Numbered from the stretch's first letter, positions 14,983 through 23,424 are shown. The stretch is 64,000 bases of DNA from Ruminococcus flavefaciens (GCA_902760805.1 CACWHY010000003.1:1-64000); one strand, 5' to 3'. The notes: a model not told the origin generated them from the sequence alone. A program made the numbers and translations.

Positions 14983-15749
14983 CTGTATCCGGTGGGTGTG
15001 ACCCCGACGATCTTTTTGAACTGGCGCATGAAGTGCTCCTCGTTTTCATAGCCGCACATTGCTGCCACCTGAGAGACTGTACAGGCGGTCTCAGAGAGGA
15101 TCTCCTTGGCCTTCTCGATCTTGCCTGAGATCACGTCCGTCATGCAGGAAACGCCGAAAACTTCCCGATAAATGTGCTGAAAATAGGATCTGGACATACT
15201 CACGTCTGCCGCCATGGTGTCCACATTCCATTTCATCTGAGGGTTGCGGTAGATCTTCTCACGGAGCTCGATCAGGGCATTGTAATGGGGATCGGTGGTC
15301 TGCTGGATCTCCTCCCGGCCGGCGCAGCTCTCCCCCAGCTTCATGAGCAAAGTTCTCATCAGCAGGTCAAGCACTTTGATCCGCCGTGAGCTGAGAGAGT
15401 AGAATTCCTCGGCGATATTGCGGAAAAGCTGGCCTGTCAGCTCCGGGTCAGTGGACCGCACGGGCTCATTCAGCGTAAGTCCCAGGGACTCGATCAGGTC
15501 TGAGTCGTCCTCAGCGCTGAAGGTCAGCCAGTCCATGGTCAGGTAGCCCTCGCCGGAGGAGTATTCCACCGGAGCGCTGCCGTCAAATAGGGCGAATGTG
15601 GCGGAAGGCAGCCTTAGTCTGGCGCCGCCGGAGCTTAGAATGAAGGGGCTGTGGCTGAATATCAGGAGGAAACTGCCGGGCTGGCCGGGGGAAGAGAAGC
15701 TGTATCCCGGCTCAAAAACCGAGCGGCAGCCAATGCTCTGGATCAACAT
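14964..15749 (-). CDS. AraC-family transcriptional regulator
   Basis: 261 residues. The C-terminal 100 residues are a paired helix-turn-helix AraC domain: MSRSYFQHIYREVFGVS in the first HTH, and SQVAAMCGYENEEHFMRQFKKIVGVTPTGYRK as the family signature. The N-terminal part (about 1-110) looks like a small beta-rich cupin-like sensor domain, ending in a helical linker. The effector is not evident. ATG has AGGAG upstream, and the gene follows the 3-methyladenine glycosylase gene by four bases, so they share a transcript. An Ada-like link to alkylation damage is possible from that pairing but is inference. Confidence 0.87.
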   Translation of the reverse strand: MLIQSIGCRSVFEPGYSFSSPGQPGSFLLIFSHSPFILSSGGARLRLPSATFALFDGSAPVEYSSGEGYLTMDWLTFSAEDDSDLIESLGLTLNEPVRSTDPELTGQLFRNIAEEFYSLSSRRIKVLDLLMRTLLMKLGESCAGREEIQQTTDPHYNALIELREKIYRNPQMKWNVDTMAADVSMSRSYFQHIYREVFGVSCMTDVISGKIEKAKEILSETACTVSQVAAMCGYENEEHFMRQFKKIVGVTPTGYRKKGAV

Positions 15750-15753
15750 ACGA

Positions 15754-16272
15754 TCACTCCTTTTTCGCTATAAATCGCCATTCTACGGACTTCCAAAAGT
15801 CGCCGGCGTAGTCAACTCCCACCCTTGGAGCAGTCAAGATCTCCGGCCGGAAACCGTTGTCCTCCAGCCAAAGCTCCGGATCGTCCGTGGCGGAATTGCC
15901 GTTGAAGCTGCCGGTTATCTGGAGGAATTTGGTCAGCTTGGCAGGGCCGTCGTGAACAGCCCCGGCACGGATCAGCACACCCTGCGGCTGGCCGGCCTCG
16001 CCGGTGATCACGTTCAAAAGCCAGTGGATCCCGTAGCAAAGGTAGACGTAAAACCGCCCGCTTTCGCCGAAAAGCAGCTCAGTTCGGGGCGTTCTGCCCT
16101 TCGATGCGTGGCAGGCCAGGTCCTCGGCGCCGCCGTAGGCCTCGGTCTCGGCAATGCGCTCCCGGAGGATCCTGCCGTCGGGAAGTCTCCGCACAAGGAG
16201 CTTCCCCACCAGGTCAGGGGCGACCTCCAAGACCGGCCTGTGGAAGAATTCTCTGGTAAGTTTCTCACTCAT
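15754..16272 (-). CDS. DNA-3-methyladenine glycosylase (AAG/MPG family)
   Basis: A 172-residue base-excision repair enzyme that removes alkylated purines. Recognisable are the N-terminal LTREFFHRPVLEVAPDLVGKLLVRR, the catalytic glutamate in IAETEAYGG (about 40-48), the nucleotide-flipping tyrosine region GRFYVYLCYGIHWLLNVIT, and GVLIRAG. It is somewhat shorter than typical members (about 190-205): the region after AKLTKFLQITGSFNG is compressed, while the C-terminal APRVGVDYAGDFW is retained. It lies two bases after rqcH and four bases before the AraC gene, a tight operon. Confidence 0.92.
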   Translation of the reverse strand: MSEKLTREFFHRPVLEVAPDLVGKLLVRRLPDGRILRERIAETEAYGGAEDLACHASKGRTPRTELLFGESGRFYVYLCYGIHWLLNVITGEAGQPQGVLIRAGAVHDGPAKLTKFLQITGSFNGNSATDDPELWLEDNGFRPEILTAPRVGVDYAGDFWKSVEWRFIAKKE

Positions 16273-16274
16273 AA

Positions 16275-18026
16275 TTATACTCTCAGTTGTTGCTCAAGTT
16301 CAATGTCAGGCTTCACAAAAGCAGTCTTGTAATTGGTGAAGATCACCTTTCCGGGCTTGGCGCCGGAGGGCTTTTTTACAAATTTCGCAAGGCAATAGTC
16401 CACCGGGACCAGGTTAGAATTTCGGCCACGGCTGTTCACCGCAGCGATCACAGCAGCCTCCTCGATAGTCTTGTCGGGGACCTCTTCGCCCTCGGCAACG
16501 ATAATGACATGGGAGCCGGTAATAGTCTGAGTGTGCAGCCAAATATCCGATTTTTCGGCAAATTTTAAGGTCAGCCAATCATTCTGATGATTGTTTCTTC
16601 CAACAAAAATGGTGAAGCCGTCGCTGGATCTGTACTCCACCGGAGGAAGAGCCTTGGGCGGTTTCTGCTTGCTTCCGCCAGCTCTGATGTAGCCCTGCTC
16701 GCTGAGCTCAAGGCGCAGCTGGATAATGTCGTTCTCAGAGGAAGCTCTGGTCAAAGCGTCAAAAACGCTCTCCAGGTAGGCAAGTTCCTCCTGACCCTTT
16801 TCGATCTGGTCGGCCAATTTTTCCTCAGCGGTAACGCATTTTTTATACTCCGAGTAATAATGCTGAGCGTTCTGCGCAGGAGTCTTCCTAACGTCAAGAG
16901 GGATCTCGACCAAAGGGCAGCCCTCCTCATAGAAATTCTCCAAATTTGCCGAAACATCGCCTTTTGTCAGACGATACATATTCGCCGAGATCAAGTCTCC
17001 GCAGAGCTTGAAGTGCTCCTTCTCAGCGCAGGCCGCCAGCTCGCCCTGCTGCACGGAAATTCGCCTTGACGTGCGCTCCGTCAGGTTGACCAGCAGCTTG
17101 AAAAGGTCGTTGGCACGCTGTTTTGTCCGGGCTGCCCGGTCTCGCTCGTAGTAAAAAAAATCCAGCAGCTCCGATGCCGACGGCAGCTCACGAGTGAGCA
17201 TGAGCGTGCCGAATTGCGACAGCCGAATGAAGCTGAAATCCTTCAGCAGACCGTCCTTGTCCAGCACCACCGAGAAGCAGCACTGACCATCAGTCAGCTG
17301 CTCACGGGTGCGTTTTATAGCGAATATCAGGCGGTCGGACTGATCCTGTGTGAGCTGATCCGACTGGATGTGCGCCCCCCGTCCGGCAAAAAATGTCCAC
17401 TCACGGGCAAGGATCGGCGAGATCCCCTCGCAGCTCCGGATCAGCGCCTTGGAAAGCTCGGCAGGCGCCTCCTCCGAAAGCCGACCGAGGATCTCCTCGG
17501 GCTGACAGGTGAGGAAACAAAGCCGGTCGTCACGGGGCGGCAGCGTGTACCTCATGCCCGGCAGCACCATTCTCTGGCGAGACATTTCCTCGTCAACTCG
17601 CTTGATGCTGTCGATCACACGGCCGTCGCTGCCGATCACGATCAGGTTTGAGCACCGCCCCATGATCTCGCAGGCCAGTGTCACGGTCACCACGTCGCCC
17701 AACTCGTTAACGCACTCGAAGTCGAGAAATAGGATCCGCTCAAGGCCGTCCTGCCGAACAGCAGTCAGCCTGCCGCTGCCAAGGTGCTTGCGCAGCAGCA
17801 TACAAAACATGGGCGGCACCTGGGGATTGTCCACCTGTTTTTCCGTGATGTGGACTCTTGCACTGCCTGCATTTGCCGAAATATAGAGCTTTTTCGCTCC
17901 TTGCCTGGTCCTTAGTGCAATGACGATCTCCTCACGGGAGGGCTGGTGGATCCTGTCCACACGGCCGCCGATAAGCGGCTCAAGCTCTTTTTTCACTGCG
18001 TAGAGAAATGCTCCGTCCAGAGCCAT
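16275..18026 (-). CDS. rqcH: Ribosome quality control protein RqcH (NFACT family)
   Basis: A 583-residue NFACT protein, formerly annotated as fibronectin-binding protein. The N-terminal NFACT-N domain starts MALDGAFLYAVKKELEPLIGGRVDRIHQPSREEIV; helix-hairpin-helix and coiled-coil regions occupy about 180-430; the C-terminal NFACT-R domain contains FTIFVGRNNHQNDWLTLKFA and DIWLHTQTITGSHVII. RqcH binds stalled 50S subunits and recruits tRNA-Ala to add C-terminal alanine tails that mark nascent chains for degradation. Length agrees with the family (about 570-590). The gene heads the rqcH-glycosylase-AraC operon. Confidence 0.93.
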   Translation of the reverse strand: MALDGAFLYAVKKELEPLIGGRVDRIHQPSREEIVIALRTRQGAKKLYISANAGSARVHITEKQVDNPQVPPMFCMLLRKHLGSGRLTAVRQDGLERILFLDFECVNELGDVVTVTLACEIMGRCSNLIVIGSDGRVIDSIKRVDEEMSRQRMVLPGMRYTLPPRDDRLCFLTCQPEEILGRLSEEAPAELSKALIRSCEGISPILAREWTFFAGRGAHIQSDQLTQDQSDRLIFAIKRTREQLTDGQCCFSVVLDKDGLLKDFSFIRLSQFGTLMLTRELPSASELLDFFYYERDRAARTKQRANDLFKLLVNLTERTSRRISVQQGELAACAEKEHFKLCGDLISANMYRLTKGDVSANLENFYEEGCPLVEIPLDVRKTPAQNAQHYYSEYKKCVTAEEKLADQIEKGQEELAYLESVFDALTRASSENDIIQLRLELSEQGYIRAGGSKQKPPKALPPVEYRSSDGFTIFVGRNNHQNDWLTLKFAEKSDIWLHTQTITGSHVIIVAEGEEVPDKTIEEAAVIAAVNSRGRNSNLVPVDYCLAKFVKKPSGAKPGKVIFTNYKTAFVKPDIELEQQLRV

Positions 18027-18065
18027 ACAATCAATCCTTTGCTAAAAATTAGTCGTTATACATGG

Positions 18066-18875
18066 TCAAATATTGCGGTATGTCAGCAGCTCAAAATCTG
18101 TAGTGACCCTCAATTCCGTCAACTGACGTAGTCGTTCCTGCTCTGCCGCTCCTGTCTTATAATAGTAGGGAGTCATGGTAAACAGACTCCAGATCTCCTG
18201 CTGAGTGCTGAGAGCAATCTCGTTGGTGATCCTTTCACTTCCTAAGAATTCAAAGCCTTCCAGCTCATAGGGCTTCACTTCGTTTTTGTAGGGAGTGTCA
18301 TAAATGGCGGTTTTTAACTCCCACAGATGCTCTGCGGAAGGGATCGCCATGATCATGACACCGCCGGGCTTTAGAACTCTCCGAAACTCATCTCCGCAAT
18401 AGGGCGCAAAAAGAGTCACCAAAATATCACAGCTAGAGCTGATCACAGGAAGGTGGAAAACGCTTCCCGCCGCAAAAGCTGCTCCGCATTTGCGCTTGGC
18501 CGCAAAGTCCACCGCAGTCTTCGAGATATCGATCCCAGTTACGTCCACCGCAATTTTTGAACGGTCAATAATTGCCGAAGTGTAGTAGCCCTCTCCGCAG
18601 CCTGCATCCAGGATCACACAGTCCTCAGAAGAAAACTCTGCCACTTTCCGGCAAAGCGCAGCCCTCAACGGCTCATAATGGCCGGCCTCAAGGAAGTCTC
18701 TCCGGGCGCTGACCATCAGCTTGTTGTCGCCATGAACACCGCCGGCGTGGTTAGAAAGCAGCAGGTTAACGTAGCCGCTTCGTGCCGCATCGAAGCTGTG
18801 GCGGTTGGGGCAATGGTAGGTTTTTCCCGATATTTCCAGCTTTTCGCCGCACACCGGACAAGCAAGTATGCTCAT
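18066..18875 (-). CDS. RlmA-like 23S rRNA (guanine-N1) methyltransferase
   Basis: 269 residues. An N-terminal zinc ribbon (CPVC at 6-9, and a Cys-x4-His-type partner in YHCPNRHSFD) precedes a class I SAM-dependent methyltransferase domain with the cofactor loop VILDAGCGEGYYTSAI (about 88-103) and LFAPYCGDEFRRVLKPGGVMI. The phrase FDAARSGYVNLLL after the zinc ribbon is typical of RlmA(I)/RlmA(II), which methylate G745 or G748 in helix 35 of 23S rRNA. Which guanine is modified cannot be read from the sequence; RlmA(II) would affect tylosin sensitivity. It lies nine bases after the TrmK-Nif3 gene. Confidence 0.85.
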   Translation of the reverse strand: MSILACPVCGEKLEISGKTYHCPNRHSFDAARSGYVNLLLSNHAGGVHGDNKLMVSARRDFLEAGHYEPLRAALCRKVAEFSSEDCVILDAGCGEGYYTSAIIDRSKIAVDVTGIDISKTAVDFAAKRKCGAAFAAGSVFHLPVISSSCDILVTLFAPYCGDEFRRVLKPGGVMIMAIPSAEHLWELKTAIYDTPYKNEVKPYELEGFEFLGSERITNEIALSTQQEIWSLFTMTPYYYKTGAAEQERLRQLTELRVTTDFELLTYRNI

Positions 18876-18884
18876 GCTCCCACC

Positions 18885-20342
18885 TCACACATAGCGGCAG
18901 GGGTCGATCGAAAGCTCTGCGATCTCCACATCGAGCTGCGGGAATTTCTCCTCGATAACACGGCGCAGCTCCCACAAAACAGGGTTTTCTGTGTGGAAAT
19001 GGCCGCAGTCTATCAGCGCAATATGGCTGTTATTCGCATCGATCCACACATCATGCTTCACGTCGCCGGTGATCAGTGCATCGCAGCCCTTATCTATCGC
19101 AAGCTCCAGCATCGAGCCGCCTGAGCCCGAACAGAAGGCTATCCTCGATACGCACCTCATGCAGCTCCTTGCAAGTCTCACATACTCGCAGCCAAAGATA
19201 TCTCTTACAGCCTCAGCGAGCTTTTCGGGGAGGATCTTTTCCTTCAGCGTGACTATCCAGCCGAGATTATTTCCTCCGCCAAGTTCTTCAAACGGCATCG
19301 GATCGCCGTCAAGCTCAAAGCGCTCTGATAGTTTTTTCAGAATAACTCCGTTGGTTCCGCCTGGTGCGATATCTACATTGGTGTGCATACATAGCGCTGC
19401 AATATCGCTGTAGATAAGTCTGTAAACGGGGTCATGCCTGCTTATTCTTCTGCGAGGCTCGAATATGACAGGGTGATGCGAAATAATGAGGTCACTGCCC
19501 TTCCCCTCCGCTTCAGACACCGCCTGAAGCGATATATCAAGACTGAGCAGTACCCGGCAGCAGGTCATCGTTGTGTTCTCCACCAGCAGGCCGGAGTTGT
19601 CCCATTTTTCCTGCAAGGCGAAGGGATAGAGTGAATCGAGGAAGTCGTATAGCTCCTGTATGGCGATCTCCTCCACGCCGTTTTTCATCTTATAGCTAAG
19701 AGCAAAATAGTGCTGAGCTTCCTCATTTTTGCCAGCTTTTTTCAGAGACTCAGCTACTCTGTTCAGTCTTTCAGCCTCACGCTCACGGTACTTCTGAGCC
19801 GTCTCATCAGTGTCATCAAAGAAGCCGTAAAGCGCCTCAAACTCCGTAAGATAGCGGAATTCCGGGTCGTACTCTGCGCACATCACCACATAGATCTTGT
19901 CGCCGACCTCCACCGCCTTCTCCTCAGTTATACTGAGCTGGTAACGGTAGAGCGTTTTACGGAGATGCTCCGGCTTGGTCATGGGCTGGAGTATCCACCG
20001 CACATTTTCCTGATCATAGCGATCTGCCGGCAAAGCCCCGATTATTTCAGCGATGGTCTCGCCGCCCATTCCGGCTATGACGATGTCGGTCACGCCCTCC
20101 AGCGGAACATTTTCCAGGCCGTCCGACAGGATCAGCTCTACTTTGTCAGAGATCCCGGCAGCCTCAACAGTTCTCCTAGCGGACTCCAAGGGCCCCTCCT
20201 TGATGTCGGAGGCGATCACACGCTGGCACCTTCCGCTTTTTACGAGCTGGGCAGCCAAATGAGCGTGATCAGTTCCCACATCAACGGCAACGCCCCTTCC
20301 GCTGACCATCTGTTCAATAGTTTTCAGTCTTTCATCAAGCAT
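18885..20342 (-). CDS. Fused tRNA (adenine-22-N1) methyltransferase and Nif3-like dinuclear metal protein
   Basis: 485 residues in one uninterrupted frame. Residues 1 to about 225 are TrmK-like: VAVDVGTDHAHLAAQLV forms the SAM loop, with IASDIKEGPLESAR and VIAGMGGETIAEII. Residues about 230-485 are a Nif3/DUF34 protein: KWDNSGLL, ISHHPVIF with metal-binding histidines, and near the end ALITGDVKHD and DCGHFHTENPVL with the remaining metal ligands. In Bacillus these are two neighbouring genes (trmK/yqfN and yqfO); here they are joined by a short helical linker, and the extra middle domain found in YqfO is missing. The Nif3 function is not settled; some members act as GTP cyclohydrolase I-like or metal-insertion proteins. 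Confidence 0.88.
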   Translation of the reverse strand: MLDERLKTIEQMVSGRGVAVDVGTDHAHLAAQLVKSGRCQRVIASDIKEGPLESARRTVEAAGISDKVELILSDGLENVPLEGVTDIVIAGMGGETIAEIIGALPADRYDQENVRWILQPMTKPEHLRKTLYRYQLSITEEKAVEVGDKIYVVMCAEYDPEFRYLTEFEALYGFFDDTDETAQKYREREAERLNRVAESLKKAGKNEEAQHYFALSYKMKNGVEEIAIQELYDFLDSLYPFALQEKWDNSGLLVENTTMTCCRVLLSLDISLQAVSEAEGKGSDLIISHHPVIFEPRRRISRHDPVYRLIYSDIAALCMHTNVDIAPGGTNGVILKKLSERFELDGDPMPFEELGGGNNLGWIVTLKEKILPEKLAEAVRDIFGCEYVRLARSCMRCVSRIAFCSGSGGSMLELAIDKGCDALITGDVKHDVWIDANNSHIALIDCGHFHTENPVLWELRRVIEEKFPQLDVEIAELSIDPCRYV

Positions 20343-20420
20343 TTTGTACTCCGTTCTCAGGCATCAGGCCTGACAAAAATACAGGCGCACTGCATTAGCA
20401 GCACGCCGCATTTCCCGATT

Positions 20421-20624
20421 TTAAGCCTTCTGAGCGAAGTGCTCGTTGAGCTTCTTCACGAGGGCGTCAGGATCTGTACCGTGAACGGCGCAGGCCTCCT
20501 CGATTGACTCGCCTCTTGAAGCAGGGCAGCCCAGGCAGTGCATTCCGATCTCGAGGAAGTAAGGAGCCACCTCAAAATCAGCATCGAGAATATCACCGAT
20601 GATAGTTTCCTTTGTGATCTGCAT
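20421..20624 (-). CDS. DUF1858 small cysteine-containing protein
   Basis: A 67-residue protein of the DUF1858 type. It starts MQITKETIIGDILDADFEVAPYFLEIGMHCLGCPAS; the CLGC motif (about 30-33) is the hallmark and suggests redox or metal chemistry, as in the domain found with hybrid-cluster and iron-sulfur proteins. The complete protein is just this domain. AAAGGATG lies before ATG. It is encoded between the TrmK-Nif3 and zinc-ribbon genes. The exact role is unknown. Confidence 0.85.
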   Translation of the reverse strand: MQITKETIIGDILDADFEVAPYFLEIGMHCLGCPASRGESIEEACAVHGTDPDALVKKLNEHFAQKA

Positions 20625-20685
20625 TTCAAATCATCCTTTCATATTTAATTATTTTACTGTCTAGTAATAAAATGTCTATATAACC

Positions 20686-20713
20686 CAATGGCACAGCCGT
20701 AGCTGTGCCATGC
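20686..20713. other. Perfect hairpin without T-run
   Basis: ATGGCACAGC-cgta-GCTGTGCCAT: ten perfect pairs with a four-base loop, in the gap between the zinc-ribbon gene and the DUF1858 gene. Neither side has a T tract, so it is not a standard intrinsic terminator; RNA processing or a 3'-end stabiliser is more likely. Confidence 0.55.
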
Positions 20714-20727
20714 GGATATACAATTGA

Positions 20728-21006
20728 TCAAGCCTCAGAATTGAGCTTTGCGAAACACTCGCTGCAATAAACAGGTCTGCCGTCCTTGGGCTCGAAAGGA
20801 ACCTTAGCCTCACCGCCGCAGTTAGCGCAAACGCCTGTGTACATTACTCTCTCAGCACGGCCAGCGTTCTTTCTTGCGTCACGGCAGCTCTTGCATCTCT
20901 GGGGCTCATGCTCAAAACCTTTTTCAGCATAAAACTCCTGCTCACCTGCTGTGAAAACGAACTCGTTTCCACAATCCTTGCAGATCAATGTCTTGTCTTC
21001 GTACAT
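20728..21006 (-). CDS. Zinc-ribbon domain protein
   Basis: A 92-residue soluble protein with three CxxC pairs plus one more: CKDC (about 9-12), CKSC (about 38-41), CANC (about 59-62) and CSEC (about 80-83), enough for two treble-clef or zinc-ribbon modules. The first half, with LICKDCGNEFVFTAGEQEFY, matches the probable zinc-ribbon family common in Clostridia; the second half resembles the CxxCxxC-type SSB-like or ferredoxin-like zinc tail. No enzyme motif is present. GGTATAGGAAA precedes ATG. A structured leader lies between it and the SigH-like gene. Confidence 0.82.
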   Translation of the reverse strand: MYEDKTLICKDCGNEFVFTAGEQEFYAEKGFEHEPQRCKSCRDARKNAGRAERVMYTGVCANCGGEAKVPFEPKDGRPVYCSECFAKLNSEA

Positions 21007-21097
21007 TTTCCTATACCTCGCTTAAAATATTTGGACCACGGCCGGACTTTCACCGGCACCTTTGCTATAAACAACGCTCTTGAGTTAAGCTACCCGG
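21007..21097 (-). other. Structured leader of the zinc-ribbon gene (candidate regulatory RNA)
   Basis: The 91-base gap after the sigma gene folds, on the minus strand, into a GCCGG-TGAAAGT-CCGGC hairpin closed by GGACC/GGTCC-like outer pairs, with a second small arm (GCTT/GAGC). The hairpin resembles the P4 arm of cobalamin riboswitches, but the CCCGCCACTG and B12-box segments are missing; it also looks superficially tRNA-like. Called only as a candidate. Confidence 0.3.
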
Positions 21098-21709
21098 TCA
21101 CATATTCAGCTTCTGCTCTCGAAGGAGCTTCTTTATCTTGCGCCTTGAGCGCTGCATTGCGTTATCCACCGATTTTTCGGTGATCCCCAGCTTTTGGGCA
21201 ACAGCTTTGTAGCTCATTCCGCCGACGCAAAGATCGAAGACTCTCAGCTCAGAGGCTGAAAGCACAGAGCAGATACTGCTCCATAATTCTGAAAAAAACT
21301 CTTTACTCAGATAAATGCTCTCGGGTGTTTCTTCGGCCGACAACTCTCCGGCAGCTTCTTCGTCGAAACTTTCGTGCTTATCTGCATTCCGTTTCAGCCT
21401 GACCTTGCAGGACTTCATACGGTTGACAACACAGATCTCAGCGAAGGTAGCGAATTTGGCTCCCCGGGAAGGGTCGTAAGAGCTGATGGCCTTCATCAGG
21501 GCGATAAGCCCTTCAGAGCGCAGGTCATCGCAGTCTGAAGCTGGATTCGCAAGGATCTCTGATTTGATCATAACGAGCTTAGCATAGCGCTGCATAAGGC
21601 TATCCATAGCCGTTCTGTCGGTCTTAGCCAGAGCGCAGAGCTCCTCATCAGTAAGGCCATCTGATCCTTTTTTATTCTGATCCATATCAAGCAAGATATC
21701 CACCAACAT
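21098..21709 (-). CDS. SigH-like RNA polymerase sigma factor
   Basis: 203 residues with sigma-70 regions 2 and 4. Region 2 holds DLRSEGLIALMKAISSYDPSRGAKFATFAEICVVNRM, and region 4 holds LSASELRVFDLCVGGMSYKAVAQKLGITEKSVDNAMQRSRRKIKK. Overall it is closest in style to SigH (Spo0H), which controls entry into stationary phase and sporulation in Firmicutes, though the acidic insert (HESFDEEAAGELSAEE) is unusual. The start is uncertain: an ATG at 21709, a TTG 15 bases further in with GGTGG upstream, and an ATG at 21685 are all in frame. It is monocistronic or leads into the zinc-ribbon gene. Confidence 0.8.
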   Translation of the reverse strand: MLVDILLDMDQNKKGSDGLTDEELCALAKTDRTAMDSLMQRYAKLVMIKSEILANPASDCDDLRSEGLIALMKAISSYDPSRGAKFATFAEICVVNRMKSCKVRLKRNADKHESFDEEAAGELSAEETPESIYLSKEFFSELWSSICSVLSASELRVFDLCVGGMSYKAVAQKLGITEKSVDNAMQRSRRKIKKLLREQKLNM

Positions 21710-21747
21710 TCAGAAACTGTTGTAAATCTATAAAGAGTGAATTTTAC

Positions 21748-21777
21748 CTGACGCCCCGGAGATCTCCGGAGCGCCAG
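21748..21777. other. Long hairpin between the DivIVA-like and sigma genes
   Basis: A 30-base near-perfect palindrome, CTG-CGC-CCGGAGA paired with its mirror and two G.U wobbles. There is no T-run on either side, so a weak terminator or an RNA-processing site is possible after the DivIVA-like gene. Confidence 0.5.
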
Positions 21778-21790
21778 AGTAACATCGTTT

Positions 21791-23353
21791 TTACTGGTCT
21801 GTATCCTTAGCAGCCTCAGCCTCAGCAGCCTTCAGCAGCTCGGACATATCGAAGTTGAATCCAGCAGACTTCTTAGGCTTGTTCTCCTGAGCGGGAGCCT
21901 GAGCCGGTGCGGGATTCTGGGCAGGCTTTGCATAAGAGCCAGCGCCGGGATTGCTGTTGTTAGCAGGGGTATTTCCCTTATTATAGCCGCCTGAGCCCAG
22001 TGCAGCGAAAGGATCGCCGTTGTTGTCGGGCTTCTTAGCGCCGATGTCATCAAGAGTTGCAGAGGGAGCCTTTGCAGCCTCAAAGCCAGCCTGCGGAGCA
22101 GCAGCCTTCTTAACGTCGCCGTCGTCTATGCCAACAGCCAGTCTAGCCTCACCGATAAGGCTCTGAGCCTCGCCCATGCGGTCAGTAGCCTGAGCAGTGA
22201 GCTTGTTCATAGCAGCGGTGATATCGCCAAATCTAGCGTTTACGCTGTCGATCTCGTTAATGAGCATCTTGCGGACTGTAGCAGACATCTCGTTGATCTT
22301 GTCAGCCTTCTTATTGGCGTCGTCAACGGTAGTCTTAGCCTGGGCATTAGCCTCATTTATAGCAGCCTGAGCGGCTGTATTAGCGTTATTGATGGTCTTC
22401 TCAGCAGTAGCATTAGCCTCGTTGAGGATCTGCTCAGCCTTCTCGCTGGCCTCTCTGGTGGTCTTCTGAGCCTCCTGCTCGGCCTGGATCTTGAGCTGTG
22501 TAACAGTCTTCTGAGCCTCAGCGAAGAGTGTGCCCATCTGAGCGGCAGGATTAGCGGCAGTCTCCTTGAGCTGAATGATCTCAGCATTGAGCTTGTCGAT
22601 CTCCTCATCCTTCTTAGCAGCAGCGGAAGCGGCCTCCTTGGTCAGCTCCTCGATCTTGCTGTCCTTAGAATTGAGCTGAGCTGTAACGTCAGCGACCTCC
22701 TTAGACTTAGCCTGGAGCTCGCCTGTGATCTTAGCGATCTCCTCCTTAGCCTTCTGGAGCTCTGCATCAGCGGCAGCATTTCCAGCAGGAGCAGCGGAGG
22801 CGTTATTAGCCTTCTGCTCAGCAGCCTTGAGCTGATTTCTCAGGCTGTCGATCTCCTTCTTAGCAGCCTCAAGAGCCTGAGCAGCCTGGGCATTAGCCTG
22901 TGCGTTGCCCTGAGCGGGAGCTGCGGCAGCCTTCTGCTCGGCAGCCTTGAGCTGATTTCTGAGATTTTCGATCTCCTTCTTAGCAGCCTCAAGAGCCTGA
23001 GCGGTCTGAGCGTTGATCTGAGCAGCATTGCCCTGAGCAGGAGCAGCACCGCCAGCCTTCAGCTGAGCGATGACCTTCTGGTCAGCCTCGATCTGCTTTT
23101 TCAGATCCTCGTTCTCCTTCTTGGCATTTCTGAGGGCATTATTGGAAGCGTTCAGTTTTTCCTGAAGGCTATCCACCTGATTTCTGTACTTGATAAGTTC
23201 CTGAGGGTCCGCAGGGCCGGTCTCACGAGCCTCCTTCAGCTCATTCTGAAGAGTATCGATCTTGGAATTGAGTTCGTCGAGGTATGTAAGAACATCCTCC
23301 TTAACAAATCCACCGCCGATCTTCGTGGTTCTTAAAACGGTTGGTTCGTCCAT
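21791..23353 (-). CDS. DivIVA-like coiled-coil cell-division protein with internal repeats
   Basis: 520 residues. The first 45 residues (TTKIGGGFVKEDVLTYLDELNSKI) resemble the DivIVA/GpsB N-terminal membrane-binding segment and lead into a coiled coil that spans about 25-370. Inside it, the block AQALEAAKKEI-LRNQLKAAEQKA occurs twice in tandem, separated by an Ala/Pro/Gln-rich spacer; a later stretch is rich in Ala, Asn and Thr. The C-terminal third is Pro/Asn/Gly-rich and ends in an acidic FDMSELLKAAEAEAAKD tail. ATG 23353 has GGAG upstream; the earlier ATG overlaps that site. It follows ftsZ but has its own promoter. Polar or septal scaffold function is inferred. Confidence 0.7.
   Translation of the reverse strand: MDEPTVLRTTKIGGGFVKEDVLTYLDELNSKIDTLQNELKEARETGPADPQELIKYRNQVDSLQEKLNASNNALRNAKKENEDLKKQIEADQKVIAQLKAGGAAPAQGNAAQINAQTAQALEAAKKEIENLRNQLKAAEQKAAAAPAQGNAQANAQAAQALEAAKKEIDSLRNQLKAAEQKANNASAAPAGNAAADAELQKAKEEIAKITGELQAKSKEVADVTAQLNSKDSKIEELTKEAASAAAKKDEEIDKLNAEIIQLKETAANPAAQMGTLFAEAQKTVTQLKIQAEQEAQKTTREASEKAEQILNEANATAEKTINNANTAAQAAINEANAQAKTTVDDANKKADKINEMSATVRKMLINEIDSVNARFGDITAAMNKLTAQATDRMGEAQSLIGEARLAVGIDDGDVKKAAAPQAGFEAAKAPSATLDDIGAKKPDNNGDPFAALGSGGYNKGNTPANNSNPGAGSYAKPAQNPAPAQAPAQENKPKKSAGFNFDMSELLKAAEAEAAKDTDQ
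22800..23030 (-). repeat. Tandem coding repeat within the DivIVA-like gene
   Basis: Two copies of a roughly 120-base unit encode AQALEAAKKEI-LRNQLKAAEQKA followed by an Ala-Pro-Gln-Gly-Asn spacer. The copies are nearly identical in DNA (stretches such as gcctcaagagcctgagc and gccttgagctgatttct recur), so the duplication is recent or kept homogeneous. Confidence 0.85.
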
Positions 23354-23424
23354 AGTACACTCCATTTCCCCGCAAGCAACTGCGGAACAATTTACTGAAA
23401 GCCTTTTTTACAGGCCTTAAATAA

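Noticed and set aside
21007-21097. tRNA-like layout of the zinc-ribbon leader
   Set aside because: The acceptor stem does not pair, the T-loop lacks TTC, and the anticodon stem is broken.
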